Origin: Ptychodera flava
Taxonomy: Eukaryota; Hemichordata; Enteropneusta; Ptychoderidae
Length of the DNA stretch: 64,000 nt
NCBI RefSeq assembly: GCF_041260155.1
Contig: NC_091940.1
Span: forward strand, 2,390,001-2,454,000
Direction: 5' to 3'
The first letter of the stretch is position 1; every line of letters begins with the position of its first letter. The position numbers and the translations under genes are program-made. This document shows positions 58,039-64,000 of this stretch, in pieces. The notes beneath the pieces are model-generated. The model was given only the letters and a program-made list of their open reading frames with translations. It was not told where the DNA came from and made no database searches.

Positions 58039-58461
58039 AAGCGACGGCTAGACGTGTACTGACGTCTCGTCAAAAATTGTTCATCATTTATAGAGAATTT
58101 TACTATCATCTTGCGGTTGTGAAAGACCTATCCTTTGACGGTTCTGGCGGTTTTGGTTTGTTTACAGGAAAAATATCCTTTGTACCCCGCAGGGTGTGAG
58201 CGTTGTGTTGTCATTTCAGTCAATGTGAAAAAGGTGTCAACAACATGCCTTTTAGTGGAACAACGTATGACAGCGTAGCTTACCAGTATACTTATTACAA
58301 TGAAAACGTCGTCTTTGTCGGTTTGTTTCTTCAAAGGAAAAGTTACAAGTATGTGACAACGCTGATGAACTAGTGCTGAGCGCGAATTTAAAACACCGCC
58401 AACGACGCGATCGTGTGAGTGGCGCGAAATTTTAACCCGCGATTATTCCCCTCTTACAGTA

Positions 58462-59857
58462 ATAAATTATGCAAATGTAAGTGATGCAAATTAAGATTTT
58501 TTTCCTGGTATTAGAAAATTAAGGCTGAAGCATATACAAAAATAAAATAAAAGACACTCAGGCCAGAGAAAAAAAAAATTCTGTTCATCAGATTTTTTGG
58601 ACCAAGTCCCAGGAGCGGCGAGCGAAAAATTTTTTTTTTATTTTTTTTAGGCCGAAGGTAAACGCGGTTCTCTGGCATTTTTGCACAGATGCAGACAAGG
58701 CAAGATAATTGTTTCCCTTTTTACCAGAAATATCTCAGACAAGAAACACTGATACTAGTAACTGAATTCAATACTATATTTCCCAACAATAACATAGGCC
58801 ATTACATTCACAGTTAGTGTTTGCACAACATATTCTGAGCATTTCAACATTCTTCAGAATAAAACTGAAATGTGCAGCAAATCACTGAAATTCAACAATT
58901 CAGTATTGTCCTTTAATATTGTTCTGGTGGGACCTAGCATCTGAGTTTTTTCATTTTACTTTGGCCCCATGTTTTGGCCTCTTTACCACTGTCTAAATAT
59001 ACACATTTTACATAATGGTCTAACAACACTGTACTGTGATCGGAGTGAAGTTATATAGTCATCATTCAGATCGTACTTCAACATCGACGCAACCATGTGT
59101 TTTGTCATTGCCGTAAATTTTTATACTTTCGATGCAATTTTCATTCAATCGGATGCACCGTCCATCTGCTGTCATGATCTTGTTGAACAAATCGCCGAAC
59201 GTATAATATCAAGACAAACACTGCACTGAATAGCGACTCTGGAACTAACTGTTGGCCATCACGTCAAATGTTGGCGATCAAATTAATACTCGTGTGACAT
59301 GTACTAACCTTGACAAAACGAGCAAATTTCTGGCCAAATCGACCCACTTTGCGTCGTGATTCGCCAAATTCAGACGTAACAACAACGTGTTGGCGGTCAA
59401 CTAAGTCCGAACACGAATGAAGTCTCATTCAAAATCCCGTGCCCGCGAAAACCCGACACAGTGTAGGGCGCCACCAGCGGCAGTACTAAAAATATTTGTA
59501 ATGCGGAAGTAAGAATTTGCCGCGATCAAAAAAAAAAAAAAATTCTAAATATGCCAAAGTAGAAGCGGCGATTCCGATGAACAATTTATTTTTTCTTCCT
59601 GGCCTCATGTTCCTTTATTTTTTTTTTCTAATAAATGTTGAATATTAAAATTAGAAGCACCATAAATCACCCATAAATCATTCAAACTTCATTCGTTTCA
59701 GTTCCAACACAGTTTTGTAATCTGTAGGCAAACTCTAGTTGATAGTCTTTCAGCTGTATGACAACTTTCTGCCAATAGGGGTGTCACTTTACTGTGGCAA
59801 CAGATTATGGATTAAATCAACTGTATGAGGTTACATAAAATGGAATGCTTATATATG
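58462..59857. other. intergenic, no recognised gene
   Basis: This is AT-rich sequence with several long A/T homopolymers (58560-58640, 59520-59640). No coding or RNA gene is identified. Confidence 0.45.
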
Positions 59858-60001
59858 ATCCCATGGTATTTTTCTCTGTTTGACGTCATCGTATACGATT
59901 GTTTTTCGTGGAGCCACACAACTTCTCGCCTTCAGCTCGAAGTTGTACGGCTCTGCGAAAACACTCGTATACGATGACGTCAAACAGAGATACCATGGGA
60001 T
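59858..60001. mobile_element. 144-bp hairpin element
   Basis: The left arm ATCCCATGGTATTTTTCTCT, GTTTGACGTCATCGTATACG returns as CGTATACGATGACGTCAAAC, AGAGATACCATGGGAT. An inner pair AGCCACACAACTTC/GAAGTTGTACGGCT brings the arms almost to the centre (loop near TCGCCTTCAGCTC). TATAT lies on both sides. It is probably a minimal MITE. Confidence 0.85.
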
Positions 60002-63000
60002 TATATATTTATCACATGAACAGTCTTCTTATTTTTCTTTTGACGTGAATGGATCAAAATTATCATAACAAATTGCATGAATTTCGTCGCGATTTGTGTT
60101 TTACTTACGCGGATTACTTTCATTTAAAGAGTAAAGCGGCCCGTCACCCAGGAGATACTTTCATTCATAAATCCCATCAAGCTGAAATTTGCTACATCAA
60201 ATGGTATCTCCACCAACCAGACATACGGATTCTGTTACGTGAACCTGTCAATCATTGTCTCGCGCTGTACCGATGCCAAGGCAAGTCGGCCATCAGTATA
60301 GTGGACATAATCGTGCTAGCGACGTATAGCCATAGTATTCAGAGTTATGCAGAATATTTACAAATAGATTTATGAAGTAAATGCAACGACACGATCGAAA
60401 CAGTAATTCTCATTCTCAGAGATTCCGTGGCTTTTCAAAATATCACACAAATTTACGACCGTGGCGAGCGCGAAAGATTCCGTTTGATGATACACAGACT
60501 GTACCTCATTGCATGTTTATGCCCACAACGCTGCTGTCACTGGTCTCGGCCATGCCGGTGTCAACTCGTTAATCCCGATCTCGGTTGTCAATGTTTTCGT
60601 CTTTGATGTTTGCAGTTATATATATCTCGACCCGTAGATACAGCCTAATTTTACTTGACGGAAACTCTGTTTTGAGTGTTGTCTGAGTCAACTTTCGAAG
60701 TACATTGGATTCCACAGCGCTGCAATGCATATACAGCTAAACAGTTGATGTCTTCGCTAGTGCTACAGCCTTACGCTGTGCTACAGGTTTGATTCCGAGC
60801 AAGAATTTACGGAATTTTTTATATGATGAAGGAAATTTATCGTTGTTAGTCGAATAACGTTATGCTTGTGCCTGTATGTCGCTTTCCGGAAGATTATACT
60901 GTACTCATTTATTCAGTTGAACTACCGTTGAGGTGAAGATTTCAGGTTTAGCGCCAACCGGGATCGCCAGGTACGACGTCCACATTGAGCCTTACAAGGC
61001 AACTTGACTGGATCGGCGGTATCCCCATTCGATTCTCGGGAACAGCTATAGTTTTAGCTACTCGAAATTTTGCTGGACATGCCTTCTATGTTTCCATGTG
61101 TGGATTTATCGGGTCACCTTTTTTGAAAAAGTGTCATGAGAGCACGGTATCGATCACGAAAAATCGGTCTATCTATGTTAACGTCATGACCCGCATGTAT
61201 GAAAGGTACCATGCAAGAAAAAAGTTCCGATTGATGACGTACAACAGGGGTTTTCGGATTTCTTATCCGTCCTGTTCTACGTCACACAGATGGGAATTCG
61301 GGCCAGTTCATGTGATAATACTACAAATACCCTGTGTATATGTGTTATATGTATATGTATCATCATCTGAAACCTCAGTGTAGAAGGGTGACATGTCATC
61401 CCCTTGTGGTTATTTTGAAGGGTAGTGGGAGGCATAGCCATCAACATACAGCTAGTGGCCATGTAGAGCTATGTGCTGCATGGAAAGACAACAGTGGACA
61501 CTGCCAAAGCCAAAAGCGTGTGCTAAATTTGCTACTACCAGTTATGCTGGTAATATTGACATTCTCCTATAAGACATCTCCTATATGGTCCACCCCTGTT
61601 GTATTTTGCGTGCAATTATACATGCAGTGTATATTACTTAAAGATGTCAAGTTATAGGTAAGGATTTGAAAGGAATAGTCAAGTTCACCACAGTTAAATT
61701 TCTTTACTTTGTCTCTTGTGTCATCATCCTTGTGTAATTGGTTAAGTTTGTAAGTTGTTCCAGGTGTGGATGCACCAGCTCTTCCGGAAGAAAACAATGT
61801 TTACTTTTCCCTGAAGGGTTTCTGAGTTAACGATTGTATGTTGAAATCTCTCCATGTATCTGGTGTATGGGCAAAATGTAAACATTGGTTGCATGTTATG
61901 CATTTCAGTCTATGTCAAATGTTGTAAATGAAAAATCAAGAACAGCTTGCTGTTGCTGTTTGTTGTCAATACATACATCATATAAACTGCCTTGCAGATT
62001 GATTATCTTCAAAATTATCACAGAAGTAGAAAAGGAAAAGAAACTAATCAAATTGCTGTAACATATTCACCCTGAGTACCTGTAGACCATAATATTTAAC
62101 TATTTTATCATTACATTCAGCTGTTTGTTATATCTTTATCACTCTCCATGGGCCAAAGTACACTTGAGGGCCAATGTCATCACTCTGTGCCAGTCTGTGT
62201 ATGTCAGTCTGTCTGTATGTATGTCCATGTTTCATACAATTGTTGGCATGTTTTGATAAATATATTTCTATATTGCAAAATATAGCTACATTGTTTGGCG
62301 TGTACCAGGCCAGTACGGCATCGGCGCTACATAAGCATTCTTTTGACATACAAAATGATATGAATCAGTGCATGAGTAGAATAATGTAACAATCATTTTG
62401 GATACACAGTTTCATTTATTCTAAGAATAAGGCTTGGTTGGATTTTCGCACTTCCAAACTTTCATTTAGGGGAAGGGGGTGTTGAGGACAAATGCACTTA
62501 GTTTTGTTTACCGTGCGCATGTTTTAATTATCCACAGCCCGTAACATACATGTTTAACACAGTGTTTGTCAAGAAGTACATGTATTTAGTATCTGATTAA
62601 GTATTCTATCAGCTCTTAGAAAGTGCACAGTATATGTTGATTGTTGAATGTAATTTATTTCTTTTTGACATCTCAGATGAATGATTTCCTCTATGGAAGA
62701 GCAATTATATTAAAGTTTTGTATGTGTTTATAGTGACATATAAATAATAGAATGGAATCAAAATCAATTTATCAAATGCATGTTTTCTTGTTTATTCACA
62801 GTAGACAGTGTTAATCCCATGAAGAATAATGGCAGTGGACATTACTATTCTTAAGGTACTTGAATGTGATTTGCACAGTTTGCTGACATTTTATTGGCTT
62901 CTTTCCTTCAATGAAAAGTATCGCTTTACTGCACAGTACCTAGTGAAATCATCGTCGTAAACCACGCCCTCTTCGGCGAGTCTTATCACCCAACGCCGAA

Positions 63001-63983
63001 ACGGCCGTGGTATCACTGGCCACGTTTAGCGTTCACGCATTGCTGCAAGGCTCTATGATAGTCGAGGGAAAAACCTACGAACCAATCAGATTGCCCGTTA
63101 CAGAGCTGATCTTGGTGCTTACCACCACACAGCGTTCACTGTCGACGAAGAGCGCGCAATGTGTAAATGTTTAATGATTTTGGACTCAACCGCTCTATTC
63201 ACACCAAAAAGACGCCATTGATAACTATTTTACAAGGAAAAGATGGGTTTCTCTGCACAAGGACCAGCGTTGGCAAGTCTGTATGCTACCAGGCATGGCA
63301 GGCCGTCGCCGCCATCGTGTTTCACGGGCGTTATATCGAAGGGTATCGCATAACTGGAGCAGCTGGCCCCACGCCTCGCTATGCACAGTGTCCGACCCAG
63401 ACGTAGAACAACACCGCTGTGTAAAACCCGTTGGTCAAAACTATTGATCATAAATTTACTTTACCACAAGTTATGTATAAACGTTTATGTATCGATCTCT
63501 TCATTAAGGTTCACACTGAAAGCTTTCTTATCGTGCTGTGGGTATACATGGAGCTAGAAACGTATGAATGGTATATTGGGCCCTTTCATTCGAGCTGGTG
63601 CTCCGCGATACAAATCACAAATGTACGCTAGGCTCCCGATCGTCTCAACACTGCCGAAATCACAGATCTCGGGAAATTGCGTAGTTGTTCAAGTCCGATT
63701 ATGTTTCATTAATTCATCACAAAAGTTACGCTTACAACGGAATCAAACCAAGAGAGCTGGTTTAGTTTGTTCCATGGATTTGCAGTTCAGCGGGGTACAA
63801 ACACGTATAAGCTTATGCGTACACTCGCTCAGTGTGACCTGCAGGTGACAATTTTTGGACAGGGTATAGTGAATTTCGCCCAAAGCCGTTTCACAAATAA
63901 CGAGCAGTACGAAATCTTATTACCATACCCTTCGAAACTTTATTGTGTTATCCTAAAACTGTTAACAGGACGGAAGTGGTATT
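60002..63983. other. no recognised gene
   Basis: Open frames occur (60049-60375, 60985-61383, 61334-61657) but carry no domain I recognise and no splice-consistent partners. CpG is more frequent around 62950-63420 than in neighbouring DNA, which could mark a promoter of a gene beyond the window. I cannot confirm it. Confidence 0.4.
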
Positions 63984-64000
63984 GGGGGGGGGGGGGGGGG
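63984..64000. repeat. poly-G run reaching the window end
   Basis: There are seventeen consecutive G with no interruption. It may be a true homopolymer, or a sequencing/assembly edge artefact. Confidence 0.9.

Larger units (their letters stand above)
55963..58461 (-). mobile_element. pogo-type DNA transposon, nearly complete, TA target duplication
   Basis: The left end (55965) CTGTAGAGGGGGAAATTATT and the right end (58459) CCGCGATTATTCCCCTCTTA CAG are imperfect inverted repeats of about 40 bases, each next to TA. The subterminal phrase GCGCGAAATTAAAACGCCGC at about 56026 recurs in direct orientation at 58380 as GCGCGAATTTAAAACACCGC. The minus strand encodes a transposase in two overlapping frames. 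A minus-strand AATAAA lies at about 56184-56189, after the coding part. The ends are little diverged and only one frame break is seen, so it is likely young. Confidence 0.9.

Noticed and set aside
60049-60375. 108-codon frame next to the 144-bp hairpin
   Set aside because: No domain recognised. It starts just past the hairpin, and nothing nearby suggests a gene structure.

Overview
This is AT-rich, intron-rich animal nuclear DNA. Three spliced host genes can be assembled exon by exon with intact reading frames and GT-AG boundaries. The genes are a KIFC3-like kinesin-14, a CARD plus Death-domain adaptor, and MPHOSPH6. This set, together with abundant MITEs, minisatellites, a tRNA-derived SINE ending in ATT repeats and CR1/L2-type LINE remains, suggests an invertebrate deuterostome. 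A hemichordate, echinoderm or lancelet is possible, but the species cannot be fixed from the window alone.

Layout. Positions 1-14699 (+) hold the last 13 exons of the kinesin gene (692 residues visible; the 5' end lies before the window). Its introns carry a LINE tail, two copies of a small inverted-repeat element and several minisatellites. Positions 14700-26400 are its 3' flank and an intergenic region with a 36-bp G-rich array, a 35-bp array, a 51-bp array, an array of 50-bp hairpins and a TTAA-flanked MITE. Positions 26438-35259 (+) are a five-exon gene for a 222-residue CARD-Death protein with a lysine-rich tail. A 7-kb first intron contains a 106-bp palindrome and a 700-bp foldback element. 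Positions 38491-52045 (-) are MPHOSPH6 (five exons, 163 residues), convergent with the CARD-Death gene. Its introns hold a 43-bp array interrupted by a SINE, a 25-bp array interrupted by a DNA-element insertion, a 150-bp array, and a 3.7-kb element with inverted ends. Positions 52046-64000 contain no host gene I can recognise. They do contain a 1.37-kb element with CG-rich inverted ends, two long hairpins, and an almost complete pogo-type DNA transposon with both ends, TA target duplication and one frameshift.

The most unusual signal is in the kinesin gene. A 51-bp unit spanning the 3' splice site and the first codons of the exon encoding the DLAGSE switch-II motif is repeated in tandem about 14 times. 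This lines up some 13 decoy splice acceptors before the true one. A second case lies in MPHOSPH6, where the 5' splice site of exon 3 forms the edge of a 25-bp minisatellite whose units copy the splice-site region. Other arrays start close to exon ends, so splice-site-seeded tandem duplication may be a recurrent process in this genome.
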